From Bacteroidales bacterium (lineage in GTDB: Bacteria; Bacteroidota; Bacteroidia; Bacteroidales; Prolixibacteraceae): a stretch of DNA of 64,000 nucleotides. A program made the position numbers and the translations under genes. Positions 35,583-44,161 of the stretch are shown piece by piece (positions within the stretch are counted from its first letter, which is position 1; each line of letters starts with the position of its first letter). The notes beneath the pieces are model-generated. The model was not told where the DNA came from. It searched no databases and saw only the letters and a program-made list of their open reading frames with translations. The stretch lies in NCBI GenBank assembly GCA_012729335.1, contig JAAYDJ010000032.1:33616-97615 (forward strand), in the 5' to 3' direction.

Positions 35583-37328
35583 TCACTGTTTTCTCTCCCC
35601 GATCTGCTGTCTCCACATGGCGTAGTACAGGCCCTTCTGCTCCAGCAGGGTGGTGTGGTTCCCCTCTTCGATGATCTTCCCCTTTTCCAGGACATAGATT
35701 CGGTCGGCATGCATGATGGTGGAGAGCCGGTGGGCGATCATCAGGATCATCTGTTGTTTGCCAGCGGAAATCTCCTTCAGGGTTTGGGTGATCTCCTCTT
35801 CGGTGATGGAGTCGAGGGCGGAGGTGGCCTCGTCGAAAATGAGGATCCTGGGTTTGCGGACCAGCGCCCGGGCAATGGCCAGCCGCTGTTTTTCTCCTCC
35901 GGAAACCATTTTGCCTCCTTCGCCGAGCAGGGTGTCCAGCCCGTGGGGCGAGGATTCCACCATTTTCAGGGCGGAAGCCTTCCGCAGGGCCTCCAGAAGC
36001 TCCTCTTCTGCAGCGTCCTGTCTGACGAACATCAGGTTTTCGCGGATGGTCCCCGAGAAAAGCTGTGTGTCCTGGGTCACGAATCCCAGCTGGCGGCGCA
36101 TCCTGTTGACGCGGATGTCACGCGCCGGGATGTCGTCGTAATAGATGGTGCCGCGGGTGGGCGTGTATAGCCCCACCAGTAACTTGACCAGGGTCGACTT
36201 GCCGCAACCCGAAGGCCCCACAAAGGCGATGGTCTCCCCCCGGCATACCCCGAAAGAAAGATCCTGGATGGCATCGGTCTCACTGTTCTTGTATCTGAAG
36301 CTGATTCCCTCAAACCGGAGCTTGTCAATCTCCCCGATCTCCACAGGCTCATCGGGCCTGTACTCCGGTTCTTTTTTCATCAGGTCATTGAAGATCTGCA
36401 GCGAGGCCTCTGCCTCCCGGTAGGAAAGGATGATGTTGCCCAGTTCCTGCAGGGGATGCATGATCCTGGTGGTGATGAATTGCATGGAGATGAGCTCCCC
36501 GGTGGTGAGCAGGTCGCGGAAGATGAGCCACAACAGAATGAAAAGTATGGACTCCTTGAGCACCAGCAGCACCGAACTCTGGAGGAAGGTCAGGGTGCGT
36601 ATGCGGCGAACTTTGGTCATCTCCAGGTCAAAGATCTTCAGGGTAAAGGTTTTCAGCCGGCGGATCTCAGGATAGGTGAGCCCCAGGCTTTTAATCAGCT
36701 CGATGTTGCGGAGCGATTCGGTGATGGCCCCGCTCATCTTGTTGGTCTCGGAAATGACCGACCGCTGCACGGTACGGATCTTCCGGCTGAGAAAACTGGT
36801 AAGGCTTCCCAGGACGACCACCCCCGTGAGAAACACGGGAATCAGCAGCCAATGGGTGGTCACCGCATACCAGATGACAAAAAACACCCCCACCAGCGAA
36901 CTGAAAAGAACCGTGATAAAGGAGCTTATGAACCGCTCATTGTCCTGCCGCACCTTCATCAGAACCGAAAGGACATGGCCGCTGCTGGTCTCCTCGAACT
37001 CATGAAAGGGAAGTCTCAGGGTTTGCCGGAGCCCCTCATCGAATACGGAAAGGCCGAATTTCTGGACCACCAGCCGGGTCACATAATCGGTAAAAGCCCT
37101 GGTGAGCCGGGCCATCAGGGCCACACCAACCGCAATGGCCAGCCAGACAAGCACCCCCCTGACCAGTTCCTCCTCCCCCAGGTTACGGGGATTCACCGCA
37201 AACATGTCTATGATCTTCCCGAAAATGACCGGATCAAGGAGCTGCAGGACTTCGGCAATAGCCGCCAGTCCCATGGCCAGAAACAACCACCCTTTAAAGG
37301 GCCTGAGATATTTCCAGATGATCTGCAT
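35583..37328 (-). CDS. ABC transporter, fused permease and ATPase (exporter type)
   Basis: The 581-residue half-transporter has a six-helix ABC transmembrane domain (about 1-310) and a nucleotide-binding domain (about 335-581). The ATPase has Walker A GPSGCGKST, Q loop FVTQDTQ, signature VSGGEKQR and Walker B ILIFDEATSALD, with the switch His in MIAHRLS. It probably forms a homodimer exporting lipid, peptide or drug; the substrate cannot be read. It is convergent with cdaA and has no obvious operon partner. Confidence 0.93.
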   Translation of the reverse strand: MQIIWKYLRPFKGWLFLAMGLAAIAEVLQLLDPVIFGKIIDMFAVNPRNLGEEELVRGVLVWLAIAVGVALMARLTRAFTDYVTRLVVQKFGLSVFDEGLRQTLRLPFHEFEETSSGHVLSVLMKVRQDNERFISSFITVLFSSLVGVFFVIWYAVTTHWLLIPVFLTGVVVLGSLTSFLSRKIRTVQRSVISETNKMSGAITESLRNIELIKSLGLTYPEIRRLKTFTLKIFDLEMTKVRRIRTLTFLQSSVLLVLKESILFILLWLIFRDLLTTGELISMQFITTRIMHPLQELGNIILSYREAEASLQIFNDLMKKEPEYRPDEPVEIGEIDKLRFEGISFRYKNSETDAIQDLSFGVCRGETIAFVGPSGCGKSTLVKLLVGLYTPTRGTIYYDDIPARDIRVNRMRRQLGFVTQDTQLFSGTIRENLMFVRQDAAEEELLEALRKASALKMVESSPHGLDTLLGEGGKMVSGGEKQRLAIARALVRKPRILIFDEATSALDSITEEEITQTLKEISAGKQQMILMIAHRLSTIMHADRIYVLEKGKIIEEGNHTTLLEQKGLYYAMWRQQIGERKQ

Positions 37329-37395
37329 GAATCGATTTTTGTGGCTTGCCCCAGCCTGATAACACAGGCGTGATACAGACCTGGTGTAATAATTC

Positions 37396-37403
37396 TATTT
37401 TTG
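37396..37403 (+). promoter_or_regulatory. -7 promoter box upstream of the nitronate-monooxygenase-like gene
   Basis: TATTTTTG is an exact TAnnTTTG match, giving a start near 37410 and a leader of about 78 bases. No -33 TTTG was seen. Confidence 0.4.
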
Positions 37404-37487
37404 TGGTTGCAGGCATTTCGTGCTGCCAGGGCCGGAGGTTCTGAAGCGTGTTCCTGCAGACGGGTAAAATTATAAATAACTTTTGTT

Positions 37488-38432
37488 ATGAACAGGATAT
37501 GTGATCTCTTTTCCATCCGGTATCCGTTGGTACAGGGGGGGATGGTTTGGTGTTCGGGGTGGCGGCTGGCTTCCGCGGTGAGCAATGCGGGCGGACTGGG
37601 ATTGATTGGGGCGGGGTCGATGCATCCGGAGACTTTGGAGGAGCATATCCGTCTGACGAAGGCTGCGACCTCCCGGCCGTTCGGAGTGAATGTGCCGTTG
37701 ATGTACCCCCAGGTGGAGACGGTTATGGAGATCATTGCGGGTGAGAAGGTGCCGGTGGTGTTTACTTCGGCGGGGAGTCCCGCCAAATGGACCGCCTGGC
37801 TCCATGCGCGGGGGATTGTGGTCGCCCATGTGGTATCGGGCACCCGTTTTGCTCTCAAGTGCGCGGAAGCGGGGGTCGATGCCGTGGTCGCCGAGGGATT
37901 TGAGGCGGGAGGCCACAACGGGCGCGAGGAGACCACGACCATGGTGCTGGTGCCAGCGGTCAGGCGTGCGGTGACCCTGCCGCTGATGGCGGCCGGGGGC
38001 ATCGCCTCGGGAGCTTCCATGGTGGCCGCCATGGCCCTGGGAGCCGAAGGTGTACAGGTGGGATCCCTCTTTGCCGTGGCCGAAGAATCCTCGGCACATC
38101 CCGCCTTCAAGGAACTGGTGACCACACTCGGGGAAGGGGACACCCAGCTGGCCCTTAAAAAACTGGCTCCCGTGCGGCTGATCAAAAACGACTTCTTCCG
38201 TCAGGTCGCCGATGCCGAAGCCCGCGGCGCTTCGGCGGAGGAACTCACCGCCCTCCTGGGCCGCGGAAGAGCAAAAAAGGGCATCTTCGAGGGAGACCTT
38301 CAACACGGAGAACTCGAAATCGGCCAGGTCTCCTCCATGATCCGCAGTGTGGACTCCGTATCGGTGATCATGGAACGACTTCTCAGGGAAGCCCGCGAAA
38401 CCCAGCTGCGTCTGAATCTCCCATTATTCTGA
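37488..38432 (+). CDS. Nitronate monooxygenase / FabK-like FMN enzyme
   Basis: The 314-residue TIM-barrel flavoprotein starts with IRYPLVQGGMVWCSGWRLASAVSNAGGLGLIG, split here as YPLVQGGM (FMN site) and SNAGGLGLIG. It has the FMN phosphate-binding segments GFEAGGHNG and LMAAGGIASG followed by GAEGVQVGSLF. Members either oxidise alkyl nitronates or, as FabK, reduce enoyl-ACP; sequence alone does not decide, though the AGGHNGR form is common to both. It is transcribed alone from its own -7 box. Confidence 0.85.
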   Translation: MNRICDLFSIRYPLVQGGMVWCSGWRLASAVSNAGGLGLIGAGSMHPETLEEHIRLTKAATSRPFGVNVPLMYPQVETVMEIIAGEKVPVVFTSAGSPAKWTAWLHARGIVVAHVVSGTRFALKCAEAGVDAVVAEGFEAGGHNGREETTTMVLVPAVRRAVTLPLMAAGGIASGASMVAAMALGAEGVQVGSLFAVAEESSAHPAFKELVTTLGEGDTQLALKKLAPVRLIKNDFFRQVADAEARGASAEELTALLGRGRAKKGIFEGDLQHGELEIGQVSSMIRSVDSVSVIMERLLREARETQLRLNLPLF

Positions 38433-38483
38433 ATTCCTGGTCTGCATTGATCCATCCACCGGCGTTTTGTTCCCGGTCCTTTC

Positions 38484-38515
38484 CCTTAAGACTTAAGATT
38501 CAGGATTTTTCCTGA
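38484..38515. repeat. Short heptamer run and hairpin after the nitronate-monooxygenase-like gene
   Basis: CTTAAGACTTAAGATTCAGG is built of 7-bp steps and shares the 11-mer AAGACTTAAGA with the heptamer array near 19.5 kb. The run ends in a TCAGGA/TCCTGA hairpin with a TTTT loop (38500-38515). Confidence 0.6.
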
Positions 38516-38524
38516 TAGTGTGCA

Positions 38525-39397
38525 CTAATGACCATCCTCGCCGGGTTTCTGGATGCGCGCAGTCAGGTTAAAGTACTGGAAGGCCTGGAAGAGAAAGGGA
38601 AGGATGGCAAAGAGGGAGCTGATGGCCAGAGCGGCTCCCAGGGCGATCCATTGCCATAATTCTGTGGGAAGGGCAGCGGCGGTTACTGCGGCTGGGGGTG
38701 CCGCGGCGGAGGAGGCCGGGGATGCACTCCCCGATGCGGTCAGCATCGCCGAAAGGGGAAGCGTGAGCAGGATGTTGACTCCCCAGATGATCAGAATTCC
38801 CGTGAGGTTGAGGACCAGGGTGTGCCACCAGCCTTTGCTGGTGAGCAAAAAGGAGCGCAGCAGGGCAAAGGGGATCCCCTTTCTTTCAAAGATGGTAATA
38901 AAGGGAGTCAGTGAGAGGGAATTGGCCAGGATTAGTCCGGGGATGATCAGCAGGAAAAGTCCTGAGAATGAAATAAATGCCACCCCCAGGGAAGCTCCCA
39001 GGGCCAGAAGGGCGTTGGAAGAGAGGAGGGTAATCACTTCTCCGGAGGTAAATCCACCCTTGCCGCGGGCGACATAAACCTGCACATAGGAAAAAATGGC
39101 AGCCATGTAAAGCGACTGCACGAAGAGATAGAAGGCCAGGGTGATCATCAGGTTTTTATATACCGGGCCGATCTCTTTTATCAGTTTTTCCGGTTCCATC
39201 TCTCTCATCAGGTCTGCAGAGCCTGCAAGTTTCATTTGCATGAATACCTGCGCCGCGGCATAGATGAGCAGGAAAGGGAGGACATACACGGCGATGATCC
39301 GGGCCAGGGGTTTGCGCTCACTGTGCAGAAAACGCAGTGCATCCTGGTATATCTCACCTGTTTCCCTCTTTCGCGGGAAGAGTACGGTTTTCTCCAT
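38525..39397 (-). CDS. Polytopic membrane protein of unknown function
   Basis: The 290-residue protein has about six hydrophobic segments, for example IIAVYVLPFLLIYAAAQVF near 34-52, LMITLAFYLFVQSLYMAAIF, a central GLFLLIIPGLILANSLSL and a last segment near the C-terminus (LGAALAISSLFAILPFLFQA). A loop before it is rich in Ala, Ser and Pro. The layout resembles the YciC/DUF975-like or glycerophosphodiesterase-membrane-domain group seen in many bacteria, but I do not recognise a specific family. It follows the GT2 gene by 16 bases and is probably co-transcribed with it and DUF4199. Confidence 0.75.
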   Translation of the reverse strand: MEKTVLFPRKRETGEIYQDALRFLHSERKPLARIIAVYVLPFLLIYAAAQVFMQMKLAGSADLMREMEPEKLIKEIGPVYKNLMITLAFYLFVQSLYMAAIFSYVQVYVARGKGGFTSGEVITLLSSNALLALGASLGVAFISFSGLFLLIIPGLILANSLSLTPFITIFERKGIPFALLRSFLLTSKGWWHTLVLNLTGILIIWGVNILLTLPLSAMLTASGSASPASSAAAPPAAVTAAALPTELWQWIALGAALAISSLFAILPFLFQAFQYFNLTARIQKPGEDGH

Positions 39398-39413
39398 TCT
39401 GTTATGTAGCGGA

Positions 39414-41147
39414 TCAGAACAGGGTGTTGTCCTGGGATTTCTGTTTTTTACTCAGCCTGACCACCTTGCGTGGTTTGCCTTCCTTTTCTTTTCCCTCGGA
39501 AATGGGTTCATCCGCCTGTTCCTGTCCGGCCGGCATCTCTTCCTGCCTGATCGGCACTTCCTCCTGTCCGGTTACGGCATTCTCCTGGCTGGTCGCCGCC
39601 TGTTCCTGACCGGCCGGCATCTCTTCCTGCCTGACCGGCACCTCCTCCTGTCCGGTCGCCCGTTTAAATGCAAATTTCACCTTTGTGCTTCCGAAGAGTA
39701 CATCGTCGGAAAGGGCAGGTTCTTCCACATCAGCATTTGCCGGCGCGGGTGGCGGGGTTTCCTTCACCTCGTCCACGGGCTCCGGAGGCACCCGTTCTGT
39801 GACCGCCGGTTTTTCCCAAACAAGTCTTACCCTTTCCGGAGCCACTTCCCGTGCAGGGTTTTCAGCAACCGGTGCGGATCCGGCAGGTGTGCCCATTCCG
39901 GGTTCTGCCGTGCCCCCGGGTGTCGCCTGCGGTGCGCTGGACCTTTCCGGTTCCGCCTTCTGTATTTCCGGGGATAGAGCGGTCACGGGAGCCGCGGGTT
40001 CCCGGTAACTGCTGAGTCTTTCCGGACCGGGCATATCATTGTCGGAAGAGGTTCTGGTCAGGGGCGCTGCAGGGACCTGATTTGGGACGGAGAGCTGGCC
40101 GCTGAAGCCCTGTTTTTGCCCGGTGGCCTGTTTTTGCCCCGAAGCCTTTCGGGCATCCGGTTCAGGGCCAACGCCCGCTTCACGGGTGGTATCCGCCTCT
40201 TCAGTCCTGGTTTCAATCTGGTAGATGTTCCTTTCGGGGGCGCTGCGTGAAATCAGTTCGGCGATGAAGCCCGTCAGGAAAAGCATGGTGCCGATGATCA
40301 TGGCCACCAGGGCGATGTAAAACCAGGGATTGTCGGCTACCAGGGGCGCTCTGATGCCCCGGGCAAGCATGGTGAGCTTATTGGCTCCCACCACGATGGC
40401 GGCAATGAAACCGAAGAGGAAGACAAAGGTGCCCAGCAGTCCGAAGAAATGCATCGGTTTCTTGGCGAACCGCGATATGAAGGTGACCGAGAGGAGGTCA
40501 AGGTATCCGTTGATGAAGCGTTCTATGCCGAATTTGGTGGTTCCGTATTTCCGGGGTTGGTGTTGGACCACTTTCTCCCCGATGCGGGTGAATCCGGCAT
40601 GTTTGGCCAGGATGGGAATATAGCGGTGCATCTCGCCGTACACCTCGATGCTTTTGACCACGCTTTTGCGGTAGGCTTTAAGTCCGCAGTTGAAATCATG
40701 AAGCTTTATGCCAGAAGCCAGGCGCGCCGTGCCGTTGAAAAGTTTGGACGGCAGGGTTTTGGTGAGGGGATCGAACCGCTTCTTTTTCCACCCCGAGACC
40801 ATGTCGTACTTCTCTTCCCTGATCATCCTGACCAGGTCGGGAATCTCGTTGGGACTGTCCTGCAGGTCGGCATCCATGGTGATGACGACCTCGCCCTGTG
40901 CGGCCTCAAATCCGCAGTAGAGGGCGGCGGACTTGCCGTAATTCCTCCGGAATTTAATGCCCCTGACGGCTGGATTCTCTTTGTGCAGCCGACGGATGAC
41001 CTCCCAGGAGGAGTCGTTGCTTCCGTCATCGACCAGGATGACTTCGTAGGAGTAGTTTTTCCGGTCCATGACACGCTTGATCCAGCGGACCAGTTCAGGC
41101 AGCGATTCCTCTTCATTGAAGAGTGGAACGACGACGGAAATATCCAT
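39414..41147 (-). CDS. GT2 glycosyltransferase (DPM1/GtrB-like) with long repeat-containing tail
   Basis: The 577-residue protein starts as a normal family 2 glycosyltransferase (about 1-225): VVVPLFNEEESLPELV, DDGSNDSSW and the metal site DADLQD (92-97). Two transmembrane helices follow (about 231-255 and 275-300). Relatives usually stop near 315, and they transfer sugars to polyprenyl phosphate at the membrane. Here a low-complexity tail of about 270 residues is added (Ala/Pro/Glu/Gln rich), including seven heptapeptide repeats of the QEEMPAG type at 500-545 and a basic C-terminus (VVRLSKKQKS). The tail should lie in the cytoplasm. It sits between DUF4199 and a membrane protein in a probable three-gene unit. 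Confidence 0.88.
   Translation of the reverse strand: MDISVVVPLFNEEESLPELVRWIKRVMDRKNYSYEVILVDDGSNDSSWEVIRRLHKENPAVRGIKFRRNYGKSAALYCGFEAAQGEVVITMDADLQDSPNEIPDLVRMIREEKYDMVSGWKKKRFDPLTKTLPSKLFNGTARLASGIKLHDFNCGLKAYRKSVVKSIEVYGEMHRYIPILAKHAGFTRIGEKVVQHQPRKYGTTKFGIERFINGYLDLLSVTFISRFAKKPMHFFGLLGTFVFLFGFIAAIVVGANKLTMLARGIRAPLVADNPWFYIALVAMIIGTMLFLTGFIAELISRSAPERNIYQIETRTEEADTTREAGVGPEPDARKASGQKQATGQKQGFSGQLSVPNQVPAAPLTRTSSDNDMPGPERLSSYREPAAPVTALSPEIQKAEPERSSAPQATPGGTAEPGMGTPAGSAPVAENPAREVAPERVRLVWEKPAVTERVPPEPVDEVKETPPPAPANADVEEPALSDDVLFGSTKVKFAFKRATGQEEVPVRQEEMPAGQEQAATSQENAVTGQEEVPIRQEEMPAGQEQADEPISEGKEKEGKPRKVVRLSKKQKSQDNTLF
39513..39650. repeat. 21-bp in-frame repeats in the glycosyltransferase tail
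   Basis: Seven units encode QEEVPVR, QEEMPAG, QEQAATS, QENAVTG, QEEVPIR, QEEMPAG and QEQA (partial). Units 5-7 copy units 1-3, showing a higher-order 84-bp duplication. Confidence 0.85.
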
Positions 41148-41165
41148 AGAGATGTGGTGTTTTAG

Positions 41166-41723
41166 CTATTCGAAGATGCTGTCGGGCGATTTTTTCCTGA
41201 CGAAGATCGAGGAGATGAGCCCAATGATCAACCCCGTGAGTGGCATGTTGAAAAACTGCGAGAAGGCGAGGATGCCCGGAGTCTGGAATTTGGAGGTGAA
41301 GGCCAGGGCCGTATTGATCTGTTCTTCGGGGAGGCCTCTTTCCACCATCTGTTCTTCGGCGGCCAGCCTGATCTGCTCAATAAGTCCCGGATCGATGAAC
41401 TTATACAATATATAGGTATATACGGCAATGGGAATGGCGGCGAACAACATGGAGAGGACAGCCACGCCCACCGACTGGCCATAGGAGAGGTAACCACCCA
41501 TGGCCTTACGGTAATGAAACTGAATCACCACAATGGCGGCAATCATCACCAGGGTGGAAAGCCATTGGACTGGTTTGGCCTGCATGCTTCCGGTCATATA
41601 CACTATCACCGAAATCAGTATGCTGAGAATAGCGTAGTAAAGACCGTACGTGACGGCATGCTTCCACATGGGACGCACAGGTTCAGCCGTTTCCGGCGTT
41701 TGGTAGACCGCTTGTTCTTCCAT
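41166..41723 (-). CDS. DUF4199 family membrane protein
   Basis: The product has 185 residues from the ATG at 41723 (MEEQAVYQ). The longer ORF to 41882 is rejected because a perfect -7 box lies at 41751-41758. Four transmembrane helices are predicted: near 25-45, 50-70, 90-115 and 150-175, with FHYRKAMGGYLSYGQSVGVAV, which fits DUF4199, an uncharacterised Bacteroidota membrane family. It is commonly beside a GT2 glycosyltransferase, as here (18-base gap). Confidence 0.85.
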   Translation of the reverse strand: MEEQAVYQTPETAEPVRPMWKHAVTYGLYYAILSILISVIVYMTGSMQAKPVQWLSTLVMIAAIVVIQFHYRKAMGGYLSYGQSVGVAVLSMLFAAIPIAVYTYILYKFIDPGLIEQIRLAAEEQMVERGLPEEQINTALAFTSKFQTPGILAFSQFFNMPLTGLIIGLISSIFVRKKSPDSIFE

Positions 41724-41750
41724 GGTTGAATTTTTTAAGGTACAGAGGGG

Positions 41751-41758
41751 CAAATATA
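41751..41758 (-). promoter_or_regulatory. -7 promoter box for DUF4199-GT2 operon
   Basis: On the minus strand this reads TATATTTG, an exact match. The start would be near 41744, about 20 bases before the DUF4199 ATG at 41723, which fixes that start. Confidence 0.5.
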
Positions 41759-42015
41759 CAACCTTTTTTACTACTTTTGTGCCGGGTAAGTCCTGCACGA
41801 CCAGCTCCTGCTGAATTCCCCCAGGGTTGGAAGACAGCAAGGGTAGGCGGTTGTAGCGGTGCGATGCAGGTAGCTTACCCACTTTTTTAGAAACGTTCTT
41901 TGACCCATTTTTGTGACGACGGGTGTTGCAGATTCAGAAAATTATCTTTTTCTTTGCCGCGCGTTTCACAGAAACGGAGTTCCATACAGATTCAGACTGA
42001 AAATTGAACTAAATT

Positions 42016-42089
42016 GCCGGATTAGCTCAGTTGGCCAGAGCACGTGATTTGTAATCTCGGGGTCGTCAGTTCGAATCTGACATCCGGCT
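42016..42089 (+). tRNA. tRNA-Thr (anticodon TGT)
   Basis: A 74-base cloverleaf: acceptor GCCGGAT with ATCCGGC, D stem GCTC/GAGC, anticodon loop TTTGTAA with anticodon TGT, T arm GTCAG-TTCGAAT-CTGAC. The anticodon stem has one T-T mismatch. No CCA is encoded. It lies 10 bases upstream of tRNA-Tyr. Confidence 0.95.
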
Positions 42090-42099
42090 CAGCACATCC

Positions 42100-42181
42100 G
42101 GGGAGTTTCCAGAGTGGCCAAATGGGGTAGACTGTAAATCTATTGGCGACGCCTTCGGTGGTTCGAATCCATCACTCCCCA
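42100..42181 (+). tRNA. tRNA-Tyr (anticodon GTA)
   Basis: A class II tRNA of 82 bases with a long variable arm (GGCGACGCCTTC). Acceptor GGGGAGT pairs with ACTCCCC; the anticodon loop CTGTAAA gives GTA; the T arm contains GGTTCGAATCC. No CCA is encoded. It is likely processed from one precursor with tRNA-Thr. Confidence 0.95.
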
Positions 42182-42186
42182 CCCTG

Positions 42187-42224
42187 AAAGACCCTTCCAC
42201 TGTCGTGGAGGGGTCTTTGTTTTT
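42187..42224 (+). terminator. Intrinsic terminator after the tRNA pair
   Basis: AAAGACCCTTCCAC (from 42187) pairs with GTGGAGGGGTCTTT (to 42218) with one mismatch over a TGTC loop, then GTTTTT. It ends the tRNA-Thr/tRNA-Tyr transcript. Confidence 0.85.
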
Positions 42225-42309
42225 CAGGCCCCCCGCAAAAACAGCCTGCCGGGTGATGCATCATTTGCAGGCAATTCGTAATTTTGGAAGAACAAACAAC
42301 GGAAAGGCC

Positions 42310-42423
42310 ATGTCACACGAAAAAGTCCTCAAGGAGAAACACGCCAAGAAGTCGGCCACGAAAACCCTGAAAGAGAAGCGGGCTGAGAAGAAGATCAAGG
42401 AAGAGGAGAAAAAAAGAGGCTGA
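42310..42423 (+). CDS. Small Lys/Glu-rich protein (37 residues)
   Basis: The ATG at 42310 gives a 37-residue highly charged peptide: MSHEKVLKEKHAKK, then KTLKEKRAEKK and a KEEEKKRG end. The ORF extends upstream to 42205, but that part runs over the sequence just after the tRNA terminator and looks non-coding. It is predicted to be one helix. Similar short 'MSH-K-TLKEK' basic proteins are, from memory, common in Bacteroidota; their function is unknown. It stands alone between the tRNAs and DUF1846. Confidence 0.6.
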   Translation: MSHEKVLKEKHAKKSATKTLKEKRAEKKIKEEEKKRG

Positions 42424-42458
42424 CCGGTAAGGCTGTCACCATGCGGGGTGGGTTGCCG

Positions 42459-43985
42459 TCAGCCGTTTACAAAGAGGTTTTTGCCGGAGAATTCAGGGTC
42501 GCAGGTGAGGTTGACCCGGAGTTTGCGGAGACCGGCCTCATCGCCCGGTGAGGGGATGTGGGTGAGGTGGACTTCGCAGTTGCGGAGCTGTTTAAGGTTT
42601 TCCAGGGCCATTTGGGCGGCGGGGTTGGAGAGGGCGGAGATGCCCAGCACGATAAGGGTTTCATCCACGTCGAGGCTCACCATGCGACCTTCCAGGATAT
42701 CCTTTTTCAGGTAGGTGACCGAGTCGATGAGGCTCTGGGGCAGGAGGTACATGCTGTCGGGGAGGCCAGCCAGGTGTTTGGTGGCGTTCAGGATGAGGCT
42801 GGAGGCGGCGTGCATCAGGGGGGAGTTTTTCCCGGTGATGAGGGTGCCGTCGGGGAGTTCCAGGGCGGCACCGCAGAAAACCCCTTCGTTGCCCTTGCCG
42901 TTTTTGGAGGCTTCGGAGGCCGCCTTCCGCGCGGGAAGAACCACCCTGCGCTCTTCAGGGGTCGCCCTGACCCGCTCCATGATATGGCGCGACCGGTCAA
43001 GGGTGTCCTTGTCCACCACACCCAAGGCATACTCCACGGCCGACCGGAAATACCTGCGGATGATCTCCTGCCGCGAAGCTTCGGTGATCACGGTGTCATC
43101 GGTAATGCCGGCACTGAGGCGGTTCACCCCCATGTCGGTGGGCGACTGGTACATCGACGTATTGCCCGTGATCTTCTCCAGAATCCTTTTTAGCAGGCCG
43201 AACGCCTCGATATCCCGGTTGTAGTTGACCGTTTTGACATGGTACGCCCTGAAATGGTCCTCGTCGATGAGCACCTCGTCTTTCAGGTCGGCGGTGGCCG
43301 CCTCGTAGGCGATGTTCACCATATGGTCCACAGGCAGATCCCAGATGGGAAAAGTTTCGAACTTGGCGTAGCCCGCCTTGATGCCGTTTTTGTAGTCGTG
43401 GTAGAGGTTGCACAGGCAGGTGGCCAGTTTACCGCTGCCGGGGCCGGGACCGGTGACCACCACTATGGGTTTTTCCGTATAGATGTAGTCGTTGGCACCG
43501 TATCCCTGGTCGCTGACAATCTGATCGATGTCGGCCGGATAGCCGGGGAGGGGTCGGTGTACATACACCTTGATGCCCCTCATCTCCAGTTTGTTGCGGA
43601 AAGTCCGCGCCGGCGCCTGCCCTTCATACCGCGTGATCACCACCGCCCTGATGTCTATGCCCCACTGCCGGAAATCATCGATGCTCTTGAGGGCATCAAC
43701 ATCATAGGTGATCCCGAAATCAGCCCTGATCTTTTTCTGCTCAATGGCCCCCGCATGGATGCACAGAATCACGTCGACCTTGTCGCGCAGCAACTGTAAC
43801 AACCGCATCTTCACGTTGGGATCAAAACCCGGAAGCACCCGCGCCGCATGCAGGTCGTGCATGATCTTGCCCCCGAACTCAAGGTATAACTTGTCCTGAA
43901 AATGATTGACCCGCTCCAGAATGGAAGTGGTTTGTTCACGGAGATATTTCTCGTTGTCGAACCCGGAGCGGCGTGTAAATTTCAT
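42459..43985 (-). CDS. DUF1846 family protein
   Basis: The 508-residue soluble protein matches DUF1846 along its length: it starts GFDNEKYLREQTTSILERVNHF (split: FDNEKYLREQTTSIL) and contains VVTGPGPGSGKLATCLCNLYHD, a P-loop-like glycine-rich segment near 180, and later VNIAYEAATADL. Some structures of the family exist, but its function is not established to my knowledge. The GPGPGSGKLAT element suggests nucleotide or phosphate binding. It is transcribed alone, opposite to the small basic protein. Confidence 0.88.
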   Translation of the reverse strand: MKFTRRSGFDNEKYLREQTTSILERVNHFQDKLYLEFGGKIMHDLHAARVLPGFDPNVKMRLLQLLRDKVDVILCIHAGAIEQKKIRADFGITYDVDALKSIDDFRQWGIDIRAVVITRYEGQAPARTFRNKLEMRGIKVYVHRPLPGYPADIDQIVSDQGYGANDYIYTEKPIVVVTGPGPGSGKLATCLCNLYHDYKNGIKAGYAKFETFPIWDLPVDHMVNIAYEAATADLKDEVLIDEDHFRAYHVKTVNYNRDIEAFGLLKRILEKITGNTSMYQSPTDMGVNRLSAGITDDTVITEASRQEIIRRYFRSAVEYALGVVDKDTLDRSRHIMERVRATPEERRVVLPARKAASEASKNGKGNEGVFCGAALELPDGTLITGKNSPLMHAASSLILNATKHLAGLPDSMYLLPQSLIDSVTYLKKDILEGRMVSLDVDETLIVLGISALSNPAAQMALENLKQLRNCEVHLTHIPSPGDEAGLRKLRVNLTCDPEFSGKNLFVNG

Positions 43986-44130
43986 GTTGATCCCGTTTGG
44001 TATGATACGTGCTGTTTCCGGGCTTCAATATTAACAAAAAATGGAGAGAGGGCTTCCATCCCTCCGAAAAAATGCGTATATTTATATACTTCACATTTTT
44101 TGGTTAAGGTGAGGTTTGTAAATTCTCAGG

Positions 44131-44156
44131 GGGAGGCTAATGAGCCTCCCTTTTTT
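44131..44156 (+). terminator. Orphan plus-strand terminator hairpin
   Basis: GGGAGGCT (44131-44138) pairs perfectly with AGCCTCCC (44143-44150), followed by TTTTTT on the plus strand. No plus-strand gene precedes it. A near-consensus -7 box (TATATTTA) at 44077-44084 would make a transcript of about 66 bases. It may alternatively serve the minus-strand amidohydrolase gene, without a T tract. Confidence 0.55.
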
Positions 44157-44161
44157 ACAGG

